A DNA stretch of 64,000 nt. Source: Sipunculus nudus (lineage: Eukaryota > Annelida > Sipuncula > Golfingiida > Sipunculidae). The translations under genes were made by a program, and so were the position numbers. The stretch lies in NCBI GenBank assembly GCA_026874595.1, contig CM049318.1:39701956-39765955 (forward strand). Reading direction: 5' to 3'. Positions 1 to 13,967 of the stretch are shown here, in pieces (positions within the stretch are counted from its first letter, which is position 1; every line of letters starts with the position of its first letter). The notes beneath the pieces were generated by a model. That model ran no database searches and was not told the DNA's origin. It saw nothing but the letters and a program-made list of their open reading frames with translations.

Positions 1-229
1 CAAAGTAATGACACATCTAAGGCAAAAATAAAAAGGATTCATTTTTTTTATTTGCTGTCACACTGTTTACTTCAACTAACCTCTGCTCGCATCAGTAATG
101 GATATAGAGACTGCTAGCACTCCCGACACATTTCTTTACCCGTGCCAGGGTTTTTTAAAGAGCTACGGATCTGATTAAGACATTAGACTTATTCTGTCTT
201 AATGTAATCTGAAAGTAATTAAAACTTAC

Positions 230-360
230 ATTCTTTGGGGCGGTGATTCTCCACTGACAGATGACGCTGTTCCCGTAGTCCCGGCCTTTGTCAAAGCCAG
301 GCGAGGTGATGGTACCGTTCGCATCTTTCAGGTTGACAACCCCAGAAGGACACTGAGGTG
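230..360 (-). CDS. Locus A exon 8: CUB3, first half (last exon in window)
   Basis: 131 nt, acceptor ATAACAG, donor GTAAGA, phase 1 to 0. It codes APQCPSGVVNLKDANGTITS, then PGFDKGRDYGNSVICQWRIT and APKN. The frame is intact, whereas the equivalent exon of locus C (59327-59459) carries two extra bases. The partner exon (CUB3 second half) should lie off the left edge. Confidence 0.86.
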
Positions 361-2761
361 CTGTTATAAATAAAAAAGAAATAATGCAAGATTCTTTGCA
401 GTGCTTTTATATTAGAGTCCTGCGCGAACCGGATTTTTGAGCCCGCAAAACAAACCTTCAGCCCTCACCGCCCCCCACCTGTAAAGAAATAAATCGACCG
501 CACCCGCCCCGCATATTTAGCCTTCAGTCCGCACCCGCCCCGCATTTTTACCAAAAGTCAGCCAAAATTCAACCCGCAAATAAACATAAGGGACGACCAA
601 AAAGGTAGCCAACTAAAAAAAATATGATTTATTTTCAGATATTAATAATGAATGACCATCTGAGTAGATAGCGTTATCATGTTTTGTTGATGGTAGGACA
701 CTTTCCAGTTTTCCAGATAAGGACGAATGTCATAGAATTACCATGCATTTTTTTTTTACTGGAAATGTCACTGCAGCAACTGGGACACACTCATATTGCC
801 ATTGTGTCTCCTCTAAATATTTAAAGTAATTATAAATTCAACATATTCAGATATTTAGATAACAACATAATTGCAGTTAAAACATATTTACCATGCATAT
901 GCTGCTATACGGAAACATAAAGTAAAACTTAAGCATAAAACAATTAATTTCTATTAAGTTTGCATGCCTAGAGTTACACTACTCATCACTAGCTGCAGCA
1001 GCTAGATGACAGTACGTACTTGCTCACCACAGTTCACCTTTTTATTAACATAAACAAATCTGCAGTGCTTAACATTTAAGTAAATGTGATAATCTTCTCG
1101 CTATTTAACCATTTTTACCCGCACTTAAATATCATGTAACCTGCCAAGCCCCGCATATCCGATCTTTTAGCCGGCACCCGCCCAGCCCCACAAAATCCTG
1201 AAAAACTCAGCCCGCGGGGGCCCGCGGGGCGGGGTGCGCTTGGGGGCCCCGAAGCCCGCGGGGCGGATTTGGGCCCGCACAGCGTTCTATTTTATATACA
1301 GGGGTTATTTAATTTACTTAAACCTAAATCTTGAAATGCTTAATTAAAGACACTATGCATTATAATGTTTTTCTTTAAAAAAATATAGCAAGCGTGCACC
1401 GACGGAGAACTAAATGTTTCATAGCTGATGATTAAATAGATGTAATACAAACGTTATCTAAATTTAACAAACTAATATTTATATGTGTTAAAGTTCCATA
1501 TTTCACAAACTTTATATATATATATAGTAACAGTATGTGAGTGTTTTATAGTAAAATATATAAGTGTATCTGAGGGTTCGAAAGGAAATGCCCCGAATGA
1601 CGACCATCCAGTGACACGACCATATGGCTGGCCACCATTATAGTCCATCCTCTTCAGGCCGTGCCATATATCTCTAACAAAACAGCCACATTGAAACGTT
1701 AATAGACCTATTTTACAGGGAGTTAGCGTTGCAGTTCCCCTCTCTCTCTTTATTTTCCCAAGATAATAAGATTTTATCGATATCGGTTTTTCCCTTGAAG
1801 GGGGTTACCATTGTAAAAAGTGTGTTAAACACCGTAAATATGTATTACTACATCTCTTTATCAGATTATCGTTGGAGGTAGTGGAGTTTCAATCGAATTT
1901 TGTCAAAACTGTATCTATTACTGATGATGTCTATATCATATTTTCTCGAATATTGCGAATTCATTTATAATTATTTATTTAATTAACCTAATTTAATCAG
2001 GTATTTGTGGGAGTGTTGTTTACATCAAATTCTGGTTCTAACATTTTAAGTTATTTAGACCATATCAATATCAAGCTTTGTCTAGGTGTCCTGTTTTTTA
2101 TGAGGAATTATGGTTTCAAAACCGTAATTATTTTGGTCAAAATATACGTATAGGATTTTCTGGAAGCGGAAGGGGGCCTAGTTATATCTAGATCTTCTTC
2201 AAACCTCCTAATAATTTATGGCTTTATCTGTTTTAGGTTATCTCTGTCTGTGGTGTACACAGAATTCTGGTTCAGACGCTTATATTTGTGACGATACCTA
2301 AATATGTTGCGGAGATGTTTTTATTCAATACCGGTGATAAGACGTACCATTATTATTCATAAACGCAAGCGTAATAGAAAGAAAGATTAACGATTAATAC
2401 GTGTTCATATTACTATGTATTATCGATTGAATATACTAGAAATAGGAGGTATAAAGGGCCTGGTATGGGTTAAATATGACAGAAATATTGATAGAAAATT
2501 AGTCCTACCGACAATCCGATAGGTAATTAAAAAACCCGGTCCAGTGGTTTGTCCATTTGATGTAAATCGTAGAAACATAACATGTTTAGTGCTTCGGTGT
2601 TGAACTCCCTTCCTTCGAGACGAATAAAGTTCGCCTAACATTGGAGACTTGCTGCTTCTCCCATCATATATTATCAGCTTATCGGAATAGAATTCTGTTG
2701 AGAACGATTTGACAGTAAGTAGAATATTTTTCTGAAATAAAAACAAATAGACATTAGATTC

Positions 2762-2823
<62 letters not shown>

Positions 2824-5800
2824 ACGTGTGTATAACGTAAAAGCTGTTAAGGCGTTGGGAAGCTGGGAAAGCCATGCTGGGGAATCATACTATATATGTT
2901 GAATCCTGTAACTTTCGACCATATCTCTGAATGTAAGTACCTGATTTGAGAATTTATATTAACCTTTCCCCTGGGTAAATTTCTTGCAAATCCTCATAAC
3001 AAACGTTTCGCTTGAAATCTGTTCGTGTGTGTGACAGCGCTATCTATTGAGAACTTTGCGAAATGTTTAGAAAAGTAAGTGAATACGCCAGGGATGTAAG
3101 TTGGTCCTCGATATTATGTTAAAAAAGGTTATCCAAGTGGCCTTGATAAGCTAATAACATGTCCTCGCAACGACATGAAGACTTGTCTTAAAAGTGCCAT
3201 ATGCCAAATGAACGTCCTCGCAAGTTATGCGCTAAGTCAACGCATCGTTCTCATGTCTAACCAGCCTTTTTTCTTAAAAAAAAGTGTTCGATGATACATG
3301 CGTCTTTTACTGTTTTCATCTCAGTAGAACTTCTTCCTCACTGTGGCGGAACTGCTGGTCCTCGGACGTGTGGTGTTAAAGGTAAGTCCTCGCGGGTTTG
3401 TTTATCCGCGTATGTTTGTGTGTGTGTGGATGTAAACAACATTCACCCTTGCCCTGTTGTAGGGGTGTATATACATAAATCATATACAGATGAAACGGAC
3501 TTCCTCTATGTTTTTATATCAAAACATTAAAATTTACTCATAAGGATTTTGTAAAAAAAATTCATTTCCTAGCAGAAAAACTTTTTATTTATTAAAATGT
3601 ATATTCATTTAAGTAGGCTGAAGACATACGATGTTTTAAAAGCTATCAGCCTCTAAAGACTGTACAGTATCGAGAGCCACAGGTAAACCCCTAGTAAAAA
3701 AATCCGCCCTGCAATTAATCACACACCAAACGAAGTTTTCGGGGGCCCGCATCGTTATAACTCAGCAATGGGGTTTATCACACACCTATGACTACAGACC
3801 TTAATCGAAACGAATCGTATGCTTTGGTTTAGTAAAGGAGTCCAATTTTGCAGATGCATGTACAGGTTGAGAGCCGATAATATACATAAATATTATAGGT
3901 GGTTACCTTCACTAAAATATTCAAAAATATCTTCTTAGAAATCATGTTTAATCAAATATAAAAAATGTCTATTAGCTTTAGATTACCGCATGTTCAGGAA
4001 GGCAAAAGTAAAATATGGACAAAATTTCTGTATTATCCTGATATACCTTTTCTCATTACACTATATATTTCAAAATTTATTTGATGAACCCACAATGTTG
4101 AGGGGACACAAACGAAGCAGACGACTCTAATGCGCTGTGCGCATGTCCGTAGAAAGGCTTATTGTTTATGGACAATTTCATATCTACAGTGCTAGGCCTA
4201 CATTTTGCTTAATGTCACATGGCAAGCTATAGTCAAACTTCATGATATCATGAATTATGCAACTCTTTTACAGTTTCTAAATGTCCTGTATGCTGTATAC
4301 ATGTCATATAAATAGACCTTTTTACGTGACGCAATATGACGTTCGGGTTACACTACATCGAAAATATTTAAGACTAAATCTAACAGACACTTTTTTATGA
4401 ATTATTTTTGTGATCCATCACGTACGTTACCTAGTAGGTTACAGAGTACATACGTTAGTATTGGGAGAGACGATCCTCCATTGACAGCTGAGAGCGTTAT
4501 AGTAGTCTCGACCCAGTTTGAAACCGGGGGATGTGATCTCTCCCGACTTGTTCCTCAAGGTGACAACACCAGATGGACACTTAGGCGCTGTTAAAAATTA
4601 CTATTATATAAGACAAAACTCTGTATATTTACTGCGCAGTGTAAAAAGTTTCAAACTGTTCAAAATTTCATGATGGGATATATAAGTTTAACAAAAACAA
4701 GTTAAATATGTAATAATATATGTTAAATATGTATAAATATGTATAAACAATAAAGCCTGTATAAAAAGACCACCTCTGGGACTTGACAAATGGGGCCTTA
4801 ATTTAGTGGTGGTCTTATTACACAGGCTAATTATAACCGATTTGAATCCTTTTGCCCAAGTTTCGGTTCAACCAAGCGTGGCCTTGCTAGAAAGGTGATC
4901 ATATTAGACAGGCTCCACGTTCAACCGACTTTACCCCAGAGAGGAATGTATGTAATTAATCTATGGAAACTACATTTTGTATTAAAAGGATATGATCTGC
5001 GTTACCTATAATGACAGTGTACCAATTATATTGATTACAGATTTATTGTATATTGTTTCTTTTCTGTCAGTGTATATTGCAACTAGTGGTACATTAACAT
5101 CGCCATTTGTGAAATGACCTATCAAATGGTAATTTTAATAGTATAGTAGAAATATTCATAAAATGTGATAATTGTCAATTTGGTTGCTTAATTTTAAAAA
5201 AGATAAGTGACATACGGGACAAAAACACAAGTTCAACCATAGCATGTCATATATATATATATGTTATATATGATATATGTCACGGCTTAAACTAAGCAGA
5301 GTGTTGATTAACAAGCAGATATTGATTAACATTGATTAAATGCGGTGGTTTTCCATATAATTGAAAATAAATATTATATAAATATTATAATCAATATATA
5401 TATAATATTTTCTTATGTGGAAGTTCTCATACCAACTGCTTGATAGATGAAGGTAAAGCCCATCCCTTTGGTCTTTTTGCTAGACTTGAAATGAAGAAGC
5501 ATGTGACGTCCCGTGCTACGATACTGCCATTCAGGAGTCGCCGTTCCTGTTAACATGAAGATTTTTTTCTCCTCGATTGGTTTGTTGCCATCATAGATAA
5601 GCACTACGTCCTTCAGATATTCTGTCCTGAATAATCCGATGGTAAGGAGAATGTTCTTCTGAAAAGCAAAAAATCAACTCTGTCTACTAGTCTTTTGTTA
5701 ACCTTAACTCAAGACGTATTCTTGACTTTGGAACTCGTTAAATGTATTATTGTAAGATTCCCGGCATAGGACGAGTACCGTATTTCCTTGATCTCACACA

Positions 5801-8800
5801 GAGCCTTAAACAGTATATGCGTAGGTGTTTGTAAATGTTTGGTTAAAAGGGGAAATATGGTGCATATATTAATAATATATACATAAATATATACCTCTTT
5901 AGATGGTGCCGTGATCAGCCATTGACAGTCAGCGTTGTTTGGGTATTTCATCCCCATCAAAAATCCTGGTGAAACGATAACTCCTGATGTCTGTTCCACT
6001 TTCACAACATCATGCGGACAAGTAGCGTCATCTATCATATATAACAAACATAAATGATCCATTGTTCCCCTGTCCCAAGAATATTCCCCTATCGAAAGGA
6101 TATGCTTAGACGTATCATTACAGCCTAAAATATATTTGTGGTAGAGTTTCTAAATGGCACACGTCTTATGAGCGTGCTAAACCTGTTATTTTTTTCTCTA
6201 TTTACTCTTTCCATTATAATCATGGAGCATAAAGTTAACAGGTAAATATATATTGATGAAATTGCCCTTTCAATCTTCTGTGGCAGGTTCGTTTTTGATA
6301 AAACACAAGCAACTTTACGCCACACGATGTCCGAAACTAATTAACTGTTATTTACTGAGACCATGTGGTGAAGATTTTAAAACTGCATCATTTTATGACA
6401 TTGCACATTGGAAAGACTTACCCCTTAGTATTTAATCTGCTTTACCAGTTGATGTTATTTTTTATTACAGTAGAAAGTTTTTCCGAAAGTGTCGAGGGAA
6501 AAGCTTTTCTTTCGGAAAAAAAATTCGGAAAATCATGCAGGGATCAAGCGTCAAGTTCGTATCTTAAAGTTAATGATTACTTTAACACTATTTTACTGAG
6601 AGGAAACCGTGTTTCTTTTCGAAATACGTAATTGATATATAGAAATATTGGATTTAATGTAGAGTTTGATTGGTAAAGATTAGTCTAACCTGTGTTTTGT
6701 ATACATGCGTGTCCTTTTTCCCAACAAATTCACCGGAGGTCAATGGTCAAAAGACATCGCCTTTGGTAAAGCTTGGTTAGTTTCTTTAACTGCCAACAGT
6801 GGCGCCAAAGCGGCACTCGCAAACGAGTGAAAGGCAAGGGAATTAAAGCCTTTGAACGATAGGAGAGCGTATTTATAATTTTTAGATTTAACGTAGGTTA
6901 AAACTTATTAAATTCCCTGACCGACGTCGCTTATATTACTTTCTGACTTCGTTTTATACGAATTTTCTCTCAATTGTTTAATATATGGATGATGGCAGGC
7001 TTGTCACCACGGTCAAGCCGCTAAAGGATTGTCAGCTTTTCAAAAGCAAAACGCGGTCTGTTTCTTTTCTTTGACTCCATATCTCTGACAAGTGACAGCA
7101 AGATGATTGTGTTTGAGTTGTGTTCTTCTTGACAGTGAAAGTGAAATGATGAATAAGCTGAATAACAGCAAGTTTAAGTAGAGGACAAAATTGCTCTTGG
7201 GAATGCATTTTTGGTTCCCGATTTTAAATAAAAAAAAACGAATTTTCAGAAAGTCGGTATTCGGAAAAACAGCGCTCTACTATATGTACTAATTTATTTT
7301 TAGTTAATTTAGTTTACATATCTATGTATTTTTTTCATTATATTCTGCAAAAAGTGATTTATCATTATTATCATATTTCTTGTATTTTTGCTCCTATCTT
7401 GGCCCTGCGGTTATAAAAGAATTCTTCTAGTAAAGGGTACCCTATATAACGTTATAATACAAAAATTATGATAAACGTTTCGAGTCTAAAATATTCTGTG
7501 TCGAATTCTAACACCGATTGTAGAGTTAACGTTAATTGATAAAAGACAACATAAACACACCGATCCTATATTTACACTTGTATTCACTTCAAAATTTAAT
7601 ATACTCCAGTTAACCTTAATAATTGTTTAGATATCATGTAAAGAAAATACAGTAAAAAACACAATATACATAACATGATTTAACTTCCCACCTAACACTG
7701 AACGAAATTTTTACTTGTTCAATTTTGGTTTTAGTGTTTTGATATAACATACAATACTCACTTTTCCCGTTCCGTAGAGCTTTTGATCTCGATGCTTGCT
7801 CTGGGAATACAAATTGCATTACAGAGGAAGCCGCCTAAAAGACCTTGGGCAAAATCTGTAACATGCAGTCTATGGCAAACTCGCACATAGCATTAATTAA
7901 TTATAAAAATATTTCAAATGAGATAATATACGCGTGAAAGGTAATATAACAAATTAAGTCATACTACAATTCATAATATACAATAAATTTGTTCCCTGCA
8001 ATTAAAATACAAGGAACACTGGATTGTAGGAGATTTTCATATTTTTTTAATTTTATTTTGCATAAGATTATACGCAAAAACTTCATGTATCACACTATTA
8101 TCAGTACTGAAAAGATCCAAGCCTTTGACGTCAGACACACGCTGTCATTTTGCAAATTTTAGATGAGATATTGGTCTGTCTATATATTAAAATCTGTCTG
8201 TACCTCAGAGGGTCAGCTTACATACATTTGTCACAAGCCAGCATAACAGATTTGATATAACGTGAAACGCTTACATAGGTCATGTATTATTTGTATCAAT
8301 TACAAGATATATTTCGATGAGTTATATGTATAATTCATTAAATTTAAACATTAACATTTTTAAGAGACGACTTTCGAAGAATGTCTTATGCAACATAATT
8401 TGAATCATGATTCGATCAATATTACTTTTTTGAATCATTAATTTTGTTAGTAAAAGTAAGAGTCCTAATAATAGTAACAGTAATAGAAAGAGGAATAGTT
8501 ATAGTGACAGTAATATGGAGAGTAATAGTTAATATTTACCGTAACAATAATAGTAATAGTAAGATGAAGAATATTAACTGAAACCGCGAGAAGAAAATGC
8601 AAAACCAGTCTTATAACCGACCTAACAGTTCTACGTGACTCTCCCGGCTTTCATCGTCATACGGCAGTTGCTGGTATCAGTGGTCCAGAAAAAAAGAGAA
8701 TGATTTTATACTCCAAAAAGCTGTGACACATATTTTCAGAAAATGTCAAATCGTACTAAATTTAATTAGATGATATCTTAATGACGTATTTTGTTCCAAT

Positions 8801-10892
8801 TTTTATTGAAAATTAAGCATGCACATTGTTATTATTAATAATATAATTAATACACTCTATCATAAATGCGGTATTGGATCACAAGCCATGAAACGTGTGT
8901 TCCATTATTTCAAACAAATGAGCGAGAATTTAAATGTAAACCAAAATACTTTAGAAAGTAAAACAATTAATATTAAATAGTTGTTTAGGTTGCAACTTAA
9001 CTTACATGTGTTTCTTCTTCCACTTCTCTGCAATTGAAATGAAAAAAAATAAATGTCAAGAAAACATATTTAAGATTCAACCTAGAGATTAAAGTTACAT
9101 GTAATATTTGTATTATATCTCGCTATTAGTTTATTTTGGCGGTATACAAAAGTTTATCAGTAAAACCACCGCGGCACAATGACAAACACTCCCAGTTCAC
9201 CTATTTATAGGCTGCTATGGTTATGTGTTTGAGTAATGTCCTGTCGGTGTCTGTTTACCGTAACAAGACTGAGTAATCTGAGGTTCGATATTGTGTGACG
9301 ATTCCCAAATAAGGAAAGCTTGACATATGCCGGTCAAGGACACCAGGTGGCGTGCACGCTGTTTGTTTTGCTCCACTTATTGGCCAAGGGACAAGTTTAC
9401 TTGTGTTCAGGACTAAGCAAAAGATTTTAGAATGAAATAGTGTTCAGGACTAAGCAAAGGATTTTAGAATGAAATATTGACAAATGGCTTCATGTTTTAA
9501 AGTGAAAAAAATTGATTTTTTTTTATATTTTGCATGCAAATACGTTCCTTTTAATCATCGAAGACCTGAAGAACTCCGGTCTGATCACTAGAAAATCGGA
9601 GAGGCAAAGTCGATAAACGGAATTGAAGCTTGTACCTGTTAGTTTTACTAATTCAGCTACAAGTGTAGGGGCATATGTAGCAAATTCGTCCTGAGTAAAT
9701 TTTGTTTGTAAAAATGTGACACCCCATGCATTTTTGTTCTTCACCTTTCTATGAAGCCTTAAAAACATGGTGCCAATTTTTTTATTCAGTTTTGACATGT
9801 CTTTCAGCTTGTATTAAAATAGTATTTAAAATGTTAAATTAATAAACTTTGACCGAAACATAAACAAAGTAAGCTGGGACAAGAGAATAGGAAAGGTTCT
9901 TTTTGGAATGTATTTACATACTAAACACACAAACTTAGTTCTCTGACTAGTTTTGGATTGTCTAAAATTATTTTTTGGTTATATTAAATGTACCTATACA
10001 CATACCAAGTATATTTGATAAACACATATAGTGTTAAATGCTTAATACACATAGCTTGATTTTTTTCTCCTTAAAATATGATGGTATCTGCTAATATTTC
10101 ATTGTAAACCATTCAAGTACTCCTGTACACAAGTGATGTTAGGTTTGCGAGATCAGTGGTACAAATGTAAACATAGCGCGCATGCCACCTGGCGGCCAAA
10201 CCGCGCTACTTTACAAATCAAGATTTTCTCAAGCATCCCAATAGTGTATCTTTTTTTATCTTCCATATCATTTCTCCTTGTTTGAGAGTTGCGCACACGC
10301 AAGAACAGACGAACTCTATAGTTATGGTCTTTTTGTGGTACACAGACACACGTGGACTGTTTACTCACACACAGAACCATAACAATGAATGAAACAGGTG
10401 ATTTGGAAATAGTAAGTCCATGTACAGGGATGGTTTTGCCAAACTAATGAACAAATGGCATGAGATAATTTACATACTGTTGCAAATGTTTATGTACTTT
10501 GACAGTTTTCTTCAGAGGATAAGTGGTAATTTTTTTTCTAAAAGCAGTGGTAATCTCTAGTCATTTAAGCTATCCCATAAGGTAGCTCCCACCCGTGTAC
10601 TTTCTTAGACACTTAATTTTCCTATACATCGAGGTAAAAATGAATCACTCTTACTTCAAACCTAAACTTCCACTACAGACTTACACGGCTATACCACTAA
10701 TCATTATTATTAGTAAATATATATATTTTTTAAATTAATCTAATGGTTTACTGCAATTAGCAACTGCTAGAGTGCTCAATGGTATGACATCAGAGCTATA
10801 TAATCAATCAGACAGTGATGAGTGCAGCACGTTGCACGAAACTACGTAGTAGTAAAAATATCGGACAAAATTTGATCCGTCTATTTGTATAA

Positions 10893-10937
<45 letters not shown>

Positions 10938-10938
10938 C

Positions 10939-10978
<40 letters not shown>

Positions 10979-12479
10979 GGTGAGAAGGAAAGAGACAGAA
11001 AGAGAGAGATGTGATTCATTCATACACAATTGTATTTTCTTGCAAAATCATTTTAAATAAAATATTGGTTTACAAGACACGTTTTAATATTTAATTTTAA
11101 CATTTGCCAAATGAACGTACAAATAATGATTTAATTATTTCTACTTTTTAACAATTTATTATTTAGGTGAGATCATTAAGCAGTAGTTGGACCAGCAGTA
11201 AGAAACACGAACTAAGCTCAGATTCTTTGAGACTTGGTTTCTTGAAAATTACTTGAACATGTGCCGTGTCAGAAAAGTTCAATGTACTTAAAAGGTAATG
11301 TGTATGTGCTGTTAAAACAACCTTAATGTTGACTTCCTCCATACCGATCCCCATATTATAACCCCAACAATTTTTTTATTGTTTTTTATGGCCTTTATTA
11401 AAATTACAATAACCAAAAAGAAATGCAAAAACCTTTAATTACATTCAAGGCATTTGTTTATTGTATAAGGCACATGTCATTTTGTTAGCTTGTGCATAAA
11501 TCAAAATTGTTCTTGGTCACGATTTAAGGGAAAACGAGCATTAGTTAAGCAGATATAAAATGCTTTAGTTTTTTTCTGGAGTTATTTGGTATAAAAATGA
11601 TAAAAAAACATGGGCTCCAATCAAAGATGTACATTCCGCTGCTGCATCTGACATACCCTGCATTTAATGACATAACCAGTCAGATTTTATAAAATATAAG
11701 AATAGACTTTTCTTTATTCTTTATTTCATGGTTCGCATTATATATAGATAGTACAAGCTGGGTGCTACTCATTGTCTACAGATAACTATTTTCATAAAAA
11801 AAATGAATGTTGTTCCAGTAATCTTTCTCCGACGGATGGAACAGCCTATGTAGCCACTGTGCCATCACAAGTCATTTAAGGATAATGAAAAAGCGACAAG
11901 AATTCAACAATAACCAGCATTTAACTTTACTATTGTTATATTTAAACTTTGCCATTGGTTTTACCATAGTTTCTGTTAAGATTTGTCCGTTTTTGTTATT
12001 GTAAGGGTATAACCTGAATGTCTCAGTTTCATATTCCCATAAATGTATCAAAGAAATTGGCCCACCAAACAAAATAGATTAAAAAATAGACCATCGCGGG
12101 GGGGGGGGGGGAGGGGGTGTTAAAGATGGGATAGAAGAACAACTGTAAACACGTTCGATAACATTATGACTAATGGTGACACTTTTTTGTTATGATTTGA
12201 TATTTACTTCAAGTTTGTTTCCTTCAACAGGACTTTTCTAAAATTCTAAATTTTTAAGGTCCCTTTGCTTTGTTTTTCAAAACACTCTCCTTAATGAATT
12301 CTGCAGCAAAACATGCATTTTATTCAATGTTGATTATTTGTCCTTTACATGTCTCATTCTACTGTAAATGTCTGTAAAAAAATGTCTGTAAATAACTGAT
12401 GAAAATAGCTACTCCACAGAGGGTATAATTGCTCCCAAATGATATGCTATTGCCCGCACAAAACTGAGGTTATATGAAC

Positions 12480-12521
<42 letters not shown>

Positions 12522-13887
12522 TTGCTTCTTAATATGTACTCCATTTCTCTGTGAATGGTGGACTAGGTAGAATTTCCTAAAACTTTTGGTTGGGTTAGTG
12601 AATATCTGGCACTAAATTCAGTCAAAGTTGTCCTTTTTTCTGTTGTTTATTCTTCACAAAATATGTAAAAAAATCTAGTCATCCACCTTAAAATTTTACA
12701 AATTATTTTTTGGATTATGACCAAAACATAAAAATACTCCATAGAATTCCGTAGAAACCTTTAGATATACTTTGGATAAACTAACCGTAAGAGACGGGTT
12801 TCTATACCTTCACTATCAGTGAGCGGATAGTGATGTTGGTAATGTAATAATCGAACAATAGGATGACGCAATAACAAAATCATATCAATTGGAAGAATAA
12901 CAGGGCCATTTTCATATGTTAAGTATAAATGAAGCAAATATTTAGTCACTGGTTAAAACCAAGGAAAGTGGAGCCATACTGTATACGATACAGGTTGCCT
13001 TAAATCAGCAAGTGGTCCGCCATATGTACATTGCACTAACTATCCAAGGATACTTTGTTGTCTCTATATGATTTTTTTTAATGAATTCATCAATGAAATT
13101 TTGTAGAACAATATACTGGTGGACAAACAACAGCTGATTAATTTTCATGATTAGTCTGATGGATCTTGATGCGGATCCATGTGTTGGCGGAGGTTTGCGC
13201 TCTACGGGTGCTCTCTAATATTGTAATAAACGTCTTAACGCAGTCTTTGAGTGTCTAGTCTAAGTTATTGTGATTTAATATATCTTCTAACCATTTTGAG
13301 GTGTTTTGTTGCTAAATATATCTCTGTATGGAATATTTATATATAATGGTCCTCAATTTTTGCTCTAAAATCAAATTTGACCTGAAAAAATGACAAAACC
13401 ACTATAGAAAAATTGGCACCAAATTTTTTTGTAAAGTTTAAGGTCTAAGGATCACAAAAATGTAGGGTGTCCACTTTTTACAGGGAAAAATTACTCGGTG
13501 ACATATGCCCCCACACTATACTGGTTATCTCCAAATTTTACCTGGCCATCCCTTAAAATACTGCAGTCTGGATGAGTTAGTAATAATATCATTACATCCT
13601 AGTCAGGAGGTATTTTAGTTTTAACGTGGTAAGTTTGGTTATTCGGTTGGTTGCCTGGCCGGACTGTCAGCAACTTTAATAACAAAAAATGTTATGAGCA
13701 GATTTTGTTTGAGTTTGGGATAGCATCCAGGGAAACAATAAATAAAATCATGGAATTAATCTATAGATCACCTAATTTTTTTGTTCAAATGTTTTCAATT
13801 AATCTGGATTAGTTTGTTAATTCTACAAGTACAGCCCATAACCATTTCACAGTAGTAGATGATTATGACTTAAAGTATACCTTTAAA

Positions 13888-13967
<80 letters not shown>

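Noticed and set aside
4397-4594. Plus-strand open frame of 65 codons
   Set aside because: It is antisense to the CUB2a exon of locus A (4454-4587); the minus strand codes the conserved domain with correct splice sites.
10804-11029. Ile/Tyr and Ser/Leu repeat frames
   Set aside because: Translations of (TA)n and (AG)n microsatellites; the same applies to the other TA-run frames.
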